A stretch of DNA of 64,000 bases, from contig NZ_LIPG01000003.1 in the NCBI RefSeq assembly GCF_001905505.1, positions 62,001 through 126,000 on the forward strand, read 5' to 3'. The stretch comes from Streptomyces sp. CB02058. GTDB taxonomy: Bacteria; Actinomycetota; Actinomycetes; Streptomycetales; Streptomycetaceae. The position numbers and the translations under genes were made by a program. The notes under the pieces are model-generated. The model did no database searches. It had not been told where the DNA came from and saw nothing but the letters and a program-made list of their open reading frames with translations. This document shows positions 42,107 through 50,335 of this stretch, one piece after another; the stretch's first letter is position 1; every line of letters begins with the position of its first letter.

Positions 42107-44557
42107 CTACAGCGGTCCGGCGATCACCGCGACCTGGCTGGTCAGAGGCGTGCCCGAGCCGTCACGGCGCGGGTCCGGGGCCGGCAGCTCGGCCGGTGAG
42201 CCGTTCTTCTGCGCGGCGCGGGCCGGGGTGCCGCCCGCCCAGGCGAACACCAGGACGTCCTCGCCCTTCAGGAAGCGCTGGCAGCGCACACCACCGGTGG
42301 CCCTGCCCTTGCGCGGGTACTGGTCGAACGGGGTGAGCTTCCAGGTCCGCTCCGAGTCGTCCAGCGTGCCGTGCGACCCGGCGACCGTGAACACCACGGC
42401 GTCCGCCGCGGGGTCGACCGCGGTGAACGAGAGCACGGACGCGCCCGCCGCGAGCTTGACGCCCGCCATGCCGCCCGCCGCGCGCCCCTGAGGCCGTACC
42501 GACGCGGCCGGATAGCGCAGCAACTGGGCGTCGGACGTGATGAAGACCAGGTCCTCCTCGCCCGTACGCAGCTGGGTGGCGCCGACGATACGGTCACCGT
42601 CCTTCAGCGCGATGACCTCCAACTCGTCCTTGTTGGCCGGGTAGTCGGGAACCACGCGCTTCACCACCCCCTGCAGGGTGCCGATGGCCAGGCCGGGCGA
42701 CTCCTCGTCCAGCGTGGTCAGGCAGACCAGCTCCTCGCCGGCCTCCAGCGTGAGGAACTCGGAGATCTGCGCCCCGCCGGACAGATTCGGGGCCGCGTGG
42801 GTGTCCGGCAGCTGAGGCAGGTCGATCACCGAGAGACGCAGCAGCCGGCCCGTGGACGTCACCGCGCCCACGTCCCCGCGGGCCGTCGCCGCGACGGCCG
42901 AGACGATCGCGTCGTGCTTGGTGCGCTTGGCGTCCTCGGCCTGGACGACCGGCCCGGCACCGGCCGTGCGGGCCAGCAGACCGGTCGAGGAGAGGAGCAC
43001 CTGGCACGGGTCGTCGGCGACCTCCAGGGGCACGGAGGCGACCTGCGAACCCGCCGACTCCAGCAGCACGGTGCGCCGGTCGGTACCGAACTTCTTCGCG
43101 ACCGCGGCCAGTTCGGCGGACACGAGCTTGCGCAGCTCGGCGTCCGACTCCAGGATCGCCGTCAGCTGGGCGATCTCCTCGTTGAGCTGGTCGCGCTCGC
43201 TCTCCAGCTCGATACGGTCGAAGCGGGTCAGCCGGCGGAGCGGGGTGTCCAGGATGTACTGGGTCTGGATCTCGCTCAGCGAGAAGCGCTCCATCAGGCG
43301 CTCCTTCGCCTGCGCCGAGTTGTCGCTGTCCCGGATGAGGCGGATGACCTCGTCGATGTCGAGCAGGGCGACCAGGAGGCCCTCGACCAGGTGCAGCCGG
43401 TTGCGGCGCTTGGTCCTGCGGAACTCGCTGCGCCGCCGCACCACGTCGAAGCGGTGGTCGAGGTAGACCTCCAGGAGCTCCTTGAGCCCCAGGGTGAGCG
43501 GCTGGCCGTCGACGAGCGCCACGTTGTTGATGCCGAAGGACTCCTCCATCGGCGTCAGCTTGTAGAGCTGTTCGAGCACGGCCTCGGGGACGAAGCCGTT
43601 CTTCACCTCGATGACCAGGCGCAGACCGTGCGCCCTGTCGGTGAGGTCCTTGACGTCGGCGATGCCCTGGAGCTTCTTCGAGCCGACCAGGTCCTTGATC
43701 TTGGCGATCACCTTCTCCGGGCCGACGGTGAAGGGCAGTTCGGTGACGACGAGCCCCTTGCGGCGGGCCGTGACGTTCTCTATGGCCACCGTGGCACGGA
43801 TCTTGAACGTGCCACGCCCTGCGGCGTACGCGTCCTTGATGCCGCCGAGGCCGACGATCCGGCCTCCCGTCGGGAGGTCGGGTCCCGGGACGAAGCGCAT
43901 CAGCGTCTCGAGGTCGGCGCCCGGGTGCCGGATCAGGTGGCGGGCGGCGGCGATGACCTCGCCGAGGTTGTGCGGGGGCATGTTGGTCGCCATGCCGACC
44001 GCGATCCCGGAGGCGCCGTTGACCAGGAGGTTCGGGTACGCCGCGGGGAGGACGACCGGTTCCTGCTCCTGGCCGTCGTAGTTCGACTGGAAATCGACGG
44101 TGTCCTCGTCGATCGACTCCGTCATCAGGGACGTGGCGTCGGCCATCCGGCACTCGGTGTACCGCATCGCGGCCGGCGGGTCGTCGTTGCCGAGCGAGCC
44201 GAAGTTGCCGTGTCCGTCGACGAGGGGCAGGCGCATCGAGAACGGCTGTGCCATGCGCACCAGTGCGTCATAGATCGACGCGTCGCCGTGCGGGTGCAGT
44301 TTGCCCATCACCTCGCCCACGACACGGGCGCACTTCACGTAGCCGCGGTCGGGCCGCAGCCCCATCTCGTTCATCTGGGACACGATGCGGCGGTGCACGG
44401 GCTTCATGCCGTCGCGGGCGTCGGGCAGCGCCCTGGAGTAGATCACCGAGTACGCGTACTCGAGGAAGGAGCCCTGCATTTCGTCGACGACGTCGATGTC
44501 GAGGATCTTCTCCTCGAAGTCGTCCGGCGGCGGGGTTTTCGTGCTGCGGCGGGCCAT
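42107..44557 (-). CDS. parC: DNA topoisomerase IV subunit A (ParC)
   Basis: The 816-residue DNA-cleaving subunit that pairs with ParE to separate linked chromosomes. N-terminal domain: SVIYSRALPDARDGMKPVHRRI, GKLHPHGDASIYDALVRMAQ and the catalytic Tyr133 in AAMRYTECRM. The C-terminal ~300 residues form a beta-pinwheel made of repeats (VVQAEDAKR, SSTGLLART, VTSTGRLLRL). The position matching E. coli GyrA Ser83 is Ala here. ATG 44557 lies 11 bases after AAGGAGT. It is convergent with the cobW gene and divergent from the M16 peptidase operon. Confidence 0.94.
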   Translation of the reverse strand: MARRSTKTPPPDDFEEKILDIDVVDEMQGSFLEYAYSVIYSRALPDARDGMKPVHRRIVSQMNEMGLRPDRGYVKCARVVGEVMGKLHPHGDASIYDALVRMAQPFSMRLPLVDGHGNFGSLGNDDPPAAMRYTECRMADATSLMTESIDEDTVDFQSNYDGQEQEPVVLPAAYPNLLVNGASGIAVGMATNMPPHNLGEVIAAARHLIRHPGADLETLMRFVPGPDLPTGGRIVGLGGIKDAYAAGRGTFKIRATVAIENVTARRKGLVVTELPFTVGPEKVIAKIKDLVGSKKLQGIADVKDLTDRAHGLRLVIEVKNGFVPEAVLEQLYKLTPMEESFGINNVALVDGQPLTLGLKELLEVYLDHRFDVVRRRSEFRRTKRRNRLHLVEGLLVALLDIDEVIRLIRDSDNSAQAKERLMERFSLSEIQTQYILDTPLRRLTRFDRIELESERDQLNEEIAQLTAILESDAELRKLVSAELAAVAKKFGTDRRTVLLESAGSQVASVPLEVADDPCQVLLSSTGLLARTAGAGPVVQAEDAKRTKHDAIVSAVAATARGDVGAVTSTGRLLRLSVIDLPQLPDTHAAPNLSGGAQISEFLTLEAGEELVCLTTLDEESPGLAIGTLQGVVKRVVPDYPANKDELEVIALKDGDRIVGATQLRTGEEDLVFITSDAQLLRYPAASVRPQGRAAGGMAGVKLAAGASVLSFTAVDPAADAVVFTVAGSHGTLDDSERTWKLTPFDQYPRKGRATGGVRCQRFLKGEDVLVFAWAGGTPARAAQKNGSPAELPAPDPRRDGSGTPLTSQVAVIAGPL

Positions 44558-44803
44558 CGCGGCTGCGACTCCTTCACAGATTCTGTCGGGCAACCTCAGG
44601 TTCTGACGCCGACCATTGTGGACCGCCGTACTGACAACCCCGACCTCGACCCGTCCGAAGCGGTCTCCAGGGCCTGCGCCGGGCCCCTGTTTACGGCAGC
44701 ATCTACGACAACATTCACCCAACGGGAACTTCGCCAGGTGCCCGTGCGCTTGCTTAGAGTGGCAGGTCCGGCAGGAAATCCTGTACCGATCGAAGGGACG
44801 TAC

Positions 44804-46156
44804 ATGCCCATGGGTCACACGGCCACAGCCCAGGCCGGTTCCGGCGGCTTGACGGCGACCGAGCACCGTCTGGCCAACGGCCTGCGCGTGGTGCTCTCCG
44901 AGGACCATCTGACCCCGGTAGCCGCGGTCTGCCTCTGGTACGACGTCGGGTCCCGCCACGAGGTCAAGGGACGCACCGGCCTGGCTCACCTTTTCGAGCA
45001 CCTGATGTTCCAGGGCTCGGGCCAGGTCAAGGGGAACGGGCACTTCGAGCTGGTGCAGGGGGCGGGCGGTTCTCTCAACGGCACCACCAGCTTCGAGCGC
45101 ACCAACTACTTCGAGACGATGCCGACGCATCAGCTGGAGCTGGCCCTGTGGCTCGAGGCCGACCGGATGGGCTCGCTGCTCGCCGCGCTCGACGAGGAGT
45201 CCATGGAGAACCAGCGCGACGTCGTCAAGAACGAGCGCCGCCAGCGCTACGACAACGTCCCGTACGGCACGGCGTTCGAGAAGCTGACCGCCCTCGCCTA
45301 CCCCGAGGGCCACCCGTACCACCACACCCCGATCGGCTCGATGGCCGACCTGGACGCGGCGACGCTGGAGGACGCGCAGGCGTTCTTCCGTACGTACTAC
45401 GCGCCGAACAACGCGGTGCTCTCCGTGGTCGGGGACATCGATCCGGAGCAGACGCTCGCCTGGATCGAGAAGTACTTCGGCTCCATCCCCTCCCACGACG
45501 GCAAGCAGCCCCCGCGCGACGGCACGCTGCCCGGCATCATCGGCGAGCAGCTGCGCGAAGTGGTCCAGGAGGAGGTCCCCGCGCGTGCGCTGATGGCCGC
45601 CTACCGGCTGCCCCACGACGGCACCCGCGCGTGCGACGCCGCGGACCTCGCGCTCACCGTGCTCGGCGGAGGCGAGTCCTCCCGGCTGCACAACCGCCTG
45701 GTCCGCCGCGACCGTACGGCGGTGGCCGCGGGATTCGGGCTGCTCCGGCTCGCGGGCGCGCCCTCGCTGGGCTGGCTGGACGTCAAGACGTCCGGCGGTG
45801 TCGAGGTGCCGCAGATCGAGGCGGCCGTCGACGAGGAGCTGGCCCGCTTCGCGGAGGACGGACCCACCCCGGAGGAAATGGAACGGGCCCAGGCGCAGTT
45901 GGAGCGCGAGTGGCTCGACCGGCTCGGCACGGTCGCCGGCCGCGCCGACGAACTGTGCCGGTACGCCGTCCTGTTCGGCGACCCGCAGCTCGCCCTGACC
46001 GCCGTGGGCCGGGTGCTGGACGTGACGGCCGACGAGGTCAAGGAGGCGGCCCGGGCGCACCTGCGACCCGACAACCGGGCGGTCCTGGTCTACGAGCCGG
46101 TCGAACCGGCCGACGACACCGAGGGCACCGACGCGCACGAGGGGGCGGACAAGTGA
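44804..46156 (+). CDS. M16-family zinc metallopeptidase (active subunit)
   Basis: A 450-residue peptidase related to mitochondrial processing peptidase and to PqqF/pitrilysin-type enzymes. The inverted zinc motif HxxEH is GLAHLFEHLMF with His62, Glu65 and His66, and a further Glu lies in VVKNERRQRY about 76 residues on. No signal peptide, so cytoplasmic. ATG 44804 has GAAGGGA five bases upstream; it shares its reading frame with a long open stretch antisense to parC, which is not coding. Its stop overlaps the next gene's start by 4 bases, which encodes the partner subunit. Confidence 0.93.
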   Translation: MPMGHTATAQAGSGGLTATEHRLANGLRVVLSEDHLTPVAAVCLWYDVGSRHEVKGRTGLAHLFEHLMFQGSGQVKGNGHFELVQGAGGSLNGTTSFERTNYFETMPTHQLELALWLEADRMGSLLAALDEESMENQRDVVKNERRQRYDNVPYGTAFEKLTALAYPEGHPYHHTPIGSMADLDAATLEDAQAFFRTYYAPNNAVLSVVGDIDPEQTLAWIEKYFGSIPSHDGKQPPRDGTLPGIIGEQLREVVQEEVPARALMAAYRLPHDGTRACDAADLALTVLGGGESSRLHNRLVRRDRTAVAAGFGLLRLAGAPSLGWLDVKTSGGVEVPQIEAAVDEELARFAEDGPTPEEMERAQAQLEREWLDRLGTVAGRADELCRYAVLFGDPQLALTAVGRVLDVTADEVKEAARAHLRPDNRAVLVYEPVEPADDTEGTDAHEGADK

Positions 46157-47565
46157 CCGACGCCGCCGTGACTGGAGTAGCGATGGAGTACCACCCGCAG
46201 CCGACCGCCGGCGAGGCCAGGCCCTGGGCCTTCCCCGCGCCCGAGCGCGGCGCCCTGCCCAACGGCCTGACCGTGCTGCGCTGCCACCGCCCCGGCCAGC
46301 AGGTCGTCGCCGTGGAGATCTTCCTCGACGCGCCGCTGGACGCCGAGCCCGAGGGCCTGGACGGCGTGGCCACGATCATGGCGCGCGCCCTGTCCGAGGG
46401 CACGGACAAGCGCTCCGCGGAGGAGTTCGCCGCCGAGCTGGAGCGCTGCGGCGCCACGCTCGACGCGCACGCCGACCACCCGGGCGTCCGCGTCTCCCTG
46501 GAGGTCCCCGTCTCCCGGCTGGCCAAGGCCCTCGGCCTGGTCGCGGAGGCGCTGCGGGCCCCCGCCTTCGCGCAGGACGAGATCGAGCGCCTCGTGCGCA
46601 ACCGCCTCGACGAGATCCCGCACGAGCAGGCCAACCCGGCCCGGCGGGCCGCCAAGCAGCTCTCCAAGGAGCTCTTCCCCGCCACGGCACGCATGTCGCG
46701 TCCGCGCCTGGGCACCGAGGAGACCGTCGGCCGGATCGACGCCGCGGCCGTGCGCGCCTTCTACGACGCCCACGTCCGTCCGTCCACCGCGACAGCGGTC
46801 GTCGTCGGCGACCTCACGGGTGTGGACCTGGACGCCCTGCTCGACGACACCGTCGGCGACTGGTCGGGCAACGCGGGCCAGGCCCGCCCGGTCCCGCCGA
46901 TCACCGCGGACGACACCGGCCGCGTGGTCGTCGTGGACCGTCCCGGAGCCGTCCAGACCCAGCTGCTGATCGGCCGTATCGGCGCGGACCGGCACGACAG
47001 CGTGTGGCCGGCCCAGGTCCTCGGCACCTACTGCCTGGGAGGCACGCTCACCTCCAGGCTGGACCGTGTGCTGCGCGAGGAGAAGGGCTACACCTACGGC
47101 GTCCGGGCCTTCGGCCAGGTGCTGCGCTCGACGGCTCCCGGCTCCTCCGCCGGGCCGGCCGGAGCCGCGATGCTCGCGATCAGCGGCTCCGTGGACACGG
47201 AGTCCACCGGGCCCGCGCTCGACGACCTGTGGAAGGTCCTGCGCACGCTGGCGGCCGAAGGGCTCACCGACGCCGAGCGTGAGACCGCCGTGCAGAACCT
47301 CGTGGGTGTCGCCCCGCTGAAGTACGAGACGGCGGCGTCCGTCGCGGCCACGCTCGCCGACCAGGTGGAGCAGCACCTCCCGGACGACTACCAGGCCCAG
47401 CTCTACGCGCGCCTGGCCGAGACCGGCACCGTCGAGGCCACCGCGGCCGTGGTCAGCGCGTTCCCGGTCGACCGGCTGGTCACGGTGCTCGTCGGTGACG
47501 CCTCGAAGATCGCCGAGCCCGTCCGGGCGCTGGGCATCGGCGAGGTGTCGGTCGTCAGCGGCTGA
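46153..47565 (+). CDS. M16-family peptidase-like protein (non-catalytic subunit)
   Basis: A 470-residue homologue of the preceding peptidase that has no HxxEH (the matching segment reads GVATIMARALSEG). It keeps the Arg/Tyr substrate-binding pair of the regulatory subunit in RVLREEKGYTYGVRAF. Two-subunit M16B enzymes need one chain with the zinc site and one with this R/Y pair, so the two proteins probably form a heterodimer. GTG 46153 overlaps the previous stop (GTGA). A terminator hairpin follows at 47628-47655. Confidence 0.93.
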   Translation: MTDAAVTGVAMEYHPQPTAGEARPWAFPAPERGALPNGLTVLRCHRPGQQVVAVEIFLDAPLDAEPEGLDGVATIMARALSEGTDKRSAEEFAAELERCGATLDAHADHPGVRVSLEVPVSRLAKALGLVAEALRAPAFAQDEIERLVRNRLDEIPHEQANPARRAAKQLSKELFPATARMSRPRLGTEETVGRIDAAAVRAFYDAHVRPSTATAVVVGDLTGVDLDALLDDTVGDWSGNAGQARPVPPITADDTGRVVVVDRPGAVQTQLLIGRIGADRHDSVWPAQVLGTYCLGGTLTSRLDRVLREEKGYTYGVRAFGQVLRSTAPGSSAGPAGAAMLAISGSVDTESTGPALDDLWKVLRTLAAEGLTDAERETAVQNLVGVAPLKYETAASVAATLADQVEQHLPDDYQAQLYARLAETGTVEATAAVVSAFPVDRLVTVLVGDASKIAEPVRALGIGEVSVVSG

Positions 47566-47627
47566 CGACCAGCGGGTACGGACGGGCGGAAACGGCCTCC
47601 GTGCACCGGCAAAGCGGTACGGAACGG

Positions 47628-47655
47628 ACCCCGGCGAGGGCACTCTCGCCGGGGT
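47628..47655 (+). terminator. Terminator of the M16 operon
   Basis: ACCCCGGCGAG pairs with CTCGCCGGGGT (11 bp, 6-base loop), 62 bases after the second M16 gene. Confidence 0.82.
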
Positions 47656-47728
47656 TCCACTGTTTGTCCTGTTTGCCGCCAAAGATCTGAAATGCCCTGT
47701 GGGATGTCCGACAAAAGGCCCGTTCCGT

Positions 47729-47758
47729 TTGGAGATGCGAAGCGGCCCGACCTAGCGT
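47729..47758 (+). promoter_or_regulatory. Promoter for the riboswitch and M23 peptidase gene
   Basis: TTGGAG (47729-47734), 18 bases, TAGCGT (47753-47758). The transcript would begin near 47765 and enter the riboswitch about 45 bases later. Confidence 0.55.
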
Positions 47759-47809
47759 CGGCCCGGCTGTCCGCCAGACGTATGCCGCGCCCGCGGCGCC
47801 GGACAGTCA

Positions 47810-47955
47810 TCGCCGAGTCCCCGTCAGGCGCGAGCCTGGGGAGCCGGGGACCCACGAAGTCCCTGGGGTGAATCGGATCCCTGTGCCTCGCACGAGGCGG
47901 AGGGGCCCGTAGGAGACCTTCCTGCTCCGAACCCGTCAGCTAACCCGGTAGGCGA
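47810..47955 (+). ncRNA. c-di-AMP riboswitch (ydaO-yuaA class)
   Basis: Hallmarks of the class are present: GAGCCGGGGACCC, GGGGTGAATC, GTAGGAGACCTTCC, CTCCGAACCCGTCAGC and TAACCCGGTAGGCG. TCGCC (47810-47814) pairs with GGCGA (47951-47955) to close P1. It lies 27 bases before the M23 peptidase start, a known arrangement in Streptomyces cell-wall hydrolase genes, where c-di-AMP is expected to lower expression. The short distance suggests it acts on the leader just before the start codon, through termination or ribosome access. Confidence 0.92.
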
Positions 47956-47981
47956 GAAGGAAGGAAAGGACCAGCTCCTCC

Positions 47982-48773
47982 ATGGCGTTCATCCGTGCCA
48001 CCGGGAAGCACCGTGCCCCGAGCCGCCTGACGCGCAAGAGCGCCCAGGTCGCCGGCATCGCGGCCCTGGCCACCACCGGCGTCATCGGCGCCACGGCCTC
48101 CCCGGCGCTCGCCGCGGACTCCGAGGCCCCCGCGGGCGGCACCGGTCTGACCCAGACCGTCGCCCTCGACGCCACGCTCGCCGCCCAGATCGACGCCCAG
48201 GCGAAGGCCCAGCAGCACCAGGCCGACCTCGCCGCGAAGGCCGCGGCCGAGGCGAAGGCCAAGGCGGAGGCCAAGGCCGAGGCGAAGCGCAAGGCCGCCG
48301 CCCGCGCCAAGGAGGTCCGCGAGGCCGAGGCCCGTGCCGCCCGCGCCGCCGAGCGCGCCCGGCTGAACGCCTTCCACCTCCCGGTCGCCGGCTCGCACGT
48401 GACCACCGGCTACAAGTCCGGCGGTGCGCTGTGGTCCTCCGGCAGCCACTCCGGCGTGGACTTCCAGGCGGCGTCCGGCAGCTCCGTCGTCGCGGTCGGC
48501 GCCGGTACGGTCGTCGAGGCGGGCTGGGGCGGCGCGTACGGCAACAACATCGTGCTCCGGATGAAGGACGGCACCTACACCCAGTACGGCCACCTCTCCT
48601 CGATCGGTGTCTCCGTCGGCCAGAGCGTCACCTCGGGGCAGCAGATAGGCCTCTCCGGCTCCACCGGCAACTCCACGGGACCGCACCTGCACTTCGAGGC
48701 CCGGACCACCCCCGAGTACGGGTCCGACATGGACCCCGTCGCCTACCTCCGCTCCCACGGCGTCCAGGTCTGA
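47982..48773 (+). CDS. Secreted M23 (LytM-type) peptidoglycan peptidase
   Basis: A 263-residue exported cell-wall endopeptidase. The signal peptide is about residues 18-45 (QVAGIAALATTGVIGATASPALAA). A coiled-coil segment rich in Ala, Lys and Glu covers about 60-125. The LytM domain has HSGVDF (HxxxD) and HLHF, with GNNIVLRMKDG between, completing the zinc site. It would cut peptide cross-links in growth or spore outgrowth. The ATG is 27 bases after a c-di-AMP riboswitch, so cell-wall hydrolysis is tied to that nucleotide, as for rpfA in Streptomyces. Confidence 0.95.
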   Translation: MAFIRATGKHRAPSRLTRKSAQVAGIAALATTGVIGATASPALAADSEAPAGGTGLTQTVALDATLAAQIDAQAKAQQHQADLAAKAAAEAKAKAEAKAEAKRKAAARAKEVREAEARAARAAERARLNAFHLPVAGSHVTTGYKSGGALWSSGSHSGVDFQAASGSSVVAVGAGTVVEAGWGGAYGNNIVLRMKDGTYTQYGHLSSIGVSVGQSVTSGQQIGLSGSTGNSTGPHLHFEARTTPEYGSDMDPVAYLRSHGVQV

Positions 48774-48812
48774 CCCCGCACAGCGTGACAGCGCCCCTCC
48801 CGGGCGCACGAC

Positions 48813-48842
48813 GAAGGCCCCGGCACATCCGCCGGGGCCTTC
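48813..48842 (+). terminator. M23 peptidase terminator
   Basis: GAAGGCCCCGGC pairs perfectly with GCCGGGGCCTTC (12 bp, 6-base loop), 39 bases after the stop. Confidence 0.88.
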
Positions 48843-49011
48843 TCCGTGTGCCCGGGAGGGGCGCCCGCCCGAGCGTGCGTGGAAGCGCTCCCTGGCTAAA
48901 AGATATCGATGGATTCCACCCCGCCATCGGAAATTCCCGCCGGTTGCAATAGAGTCACAGAACAGGCGTCGGTCGGCCGCGTTTCGCGGGGATTAAGGCG
49001 GAGGTTCGGAC

Positions 49012-49716
49012 ATGCGCATTCCCGCGCATTCGGTATGCACGGCGATCCGTGACGACATCGTCTCCGGTGTCTTCGAACGCGGTGGCCGCCTCACCGAAGA
49101 GGTGCTCGCGCGACGCTACGGCGTCTCACGCGTCCCGGTGCGCGAAGCGCTGCGCACCCTGGAGTCCGAGGGGTTCGTCGTCACCCGCCGGCACGCCGGT
49201 GCCTGCGTCGCCGAGCCCACCGAGCAGGAGGCGGCGGACCTCCTGGAGATCCGCATGCTGCTGGAGCCCCTCGGGGCCGCGCGGGCCGCGCAGCGCCGCA
49301 CGGAGGCGCATCTCAAGGTGCTCCGAGGCCTGGTCAGACTGGGTCAGGAGCGGGTCCGCCGGGGCGAGGGGGAGGATCTGCGCTCGCTGGGCGGCTGGTT
49401 CCACGAGACGCTGGCGCAGGCCTCGGGCAGCCCCGCGCTGATCGCGTTGCTCACCCAGCTCCGGCACAAGATCGCCTGGATGTACTCCGTCGAGCAGCCG
49501 GCCCGCCCCGCGGACTCCTGGGCCGAGCACGGCGCCCTCGTCGACGCGGTGGCGCGCGGCGACGCGGAACGGGCCAGGTCCCTGGCCGCCCAGCACGCCG
49601 AGCGGGCCGCCACCGCCCACCGGCTGCGCCGCACGGACCGGCAGGGCACCACGGCGGGCGGGGTGCGGGTGAGAACTTCGCAACACCCCGTAAACATCGC
49701 GGGAGCCCGTCATTAA
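49012..49716 (+). CDS. GntR/FadR-family transcriptional regulator
   Basis: A 234-residue regulator with an N-terminal winged helix at about 8-65 (IRDDIVSGVFERGGRL, VLARRYGVSRVPVREALRTL) and an FCD ligand domain from about 75 to 210 (ADLLEIRMLLEPLGA, WFHETLAQASGSPAL, EHGALVDAV). The FCD metal histidines appear present. ATG 49012 follows GGAGG at seven bases. The signal is unknown. It is convergent with the HPr gene, with a strong two-way terminator between. Confidence 0.9.
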   Translation: MRIPAHSVCTAIRDDIVSGVFERGGRLTEEVLARRYGVSRVPVREALRTLESEGFVVTRRHAGACVAEPTEQEAADLLEIRMLLEPLGAARAAQRRTEAHLKVLRGLVRLGQERVRRGEGEDLRSLGGWFHETLAQASGSPALIALLTQLRHKIAWMYSVEQPARPADSWAEHGALVDAVARGDAERARSLAAQHAERAATAHRLRRTDRQGTTAGGVRVRTSQHPVNIAGARH

Positions 49717-49815
49717 CAATGGCGCCGTATACAAAGAAGGTAATTCTCGCAGGGCTTTCTTTTTGCTGCCCTGATTCAGTTCTTCCGGGGCTCCGTGAAG
49801 CCGGTTACGGAAACA

Positions 49816-49855
49816 GAAAAGCCGCGACCCCCCCGTGAGGGTGTCGCGGCTTTTC
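49816..49855. terminator. Two-way terminator between GntR gene and ptsH
   Basis: GAAAAGCCGCGAC and GTCGCGGCTTTTC form a 13-bp stem enclosing a GC-rich loop; AAAA on one side and TTTT on the other make it work for both convergent genes. Confidence 0.92.
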
Positions 49856-49888
49856 CGTGAAAAAGGATCCGATCCTGAACGGCCGGAA

Positions 49889-50170
49889 TCAGACGGTCTC
49901 CGGGAGCTCCTCGAGCCCCTCGGCGACCAGCTTCGCCAGACGGTCCAGAGCGACCTCGGCGTTGTCGGCCTCGGACGCGAGCACGATCTCCTCGCCGCCC
50001 TGGGCGCCCAGGCCGAGCACCGCGAGCATGGACGCGGCGTTCACGGGGTTGCCGTCCGCCTTGGCGATCGTCACGGGGACGCCGGAGGCCGTGGCGGCAC
50101 GGACGAAGATGGAAGCGGGGCGGGCGTGCAGGCCCTCGGCCCATCCGACGTTGACGCGGCGCTCAGCCAT
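49889..50170 (-). CDS. ptsH: Phosphocarrier protein HPr
   Basis: A 93-residue phosphotransferase-system carrier that passes phosphate from enzyme I to sugar-specific components. Phosphorylated His15 is in EGLHARPASIF; the Ser region is NAASMLAVLGLGAQGG. Length and layout match Streptomyces HPr. ATG 50170 has GAAGGG upstream; a slightly longer frame exists but is not needed. The rest of the PTS genes are not in the window. Confidence 0.97.
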   Translation of the reverse strand: MAERRVNVGWAEGLHARPASIFVRAATASGVPVTIAKADGNPVNAASMLAVLGLGAQGGEEIVLASEADNAEVALDRLAKLVAEGLEELPETV

Positions 50171-50322
50171 GGTTCTGCCCTTCACGTATCAATGGTTGTC
50201 TAGACCAGTGTCTCATGCGGTGCGGACTGCCGGACCTGGCCTCACCGCCGGCCCGCTCGCCGCCCGAAGGCTCCCTCAGCGTGCCTCCGGCGCGAACCCG
50301 GCGCGACCGGTGCGACGCGCCG

Positions 50323-50335
50323 TAGGCTTTGCCCA
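50323..50335 (+). promoter_or_regulatory. Leaderless -10 before the acetyltransferase fusion gene
   Basis: TAGGCT (50323-50328) lies six bases before the ATG at 50335, so the transcript would start at or beside the start codon. No ribosome-binding site is visible. Confidence 0.6.

Noticed and set aside
42371..44800. Long plus-strand frame joined to the M16 peptidase frame through parC
   Set aside because: It is antisense to parC. Conserved M16 sequence begins at ATG 44804 behind a good ribosome-binding site, so the upstream part is not coding.
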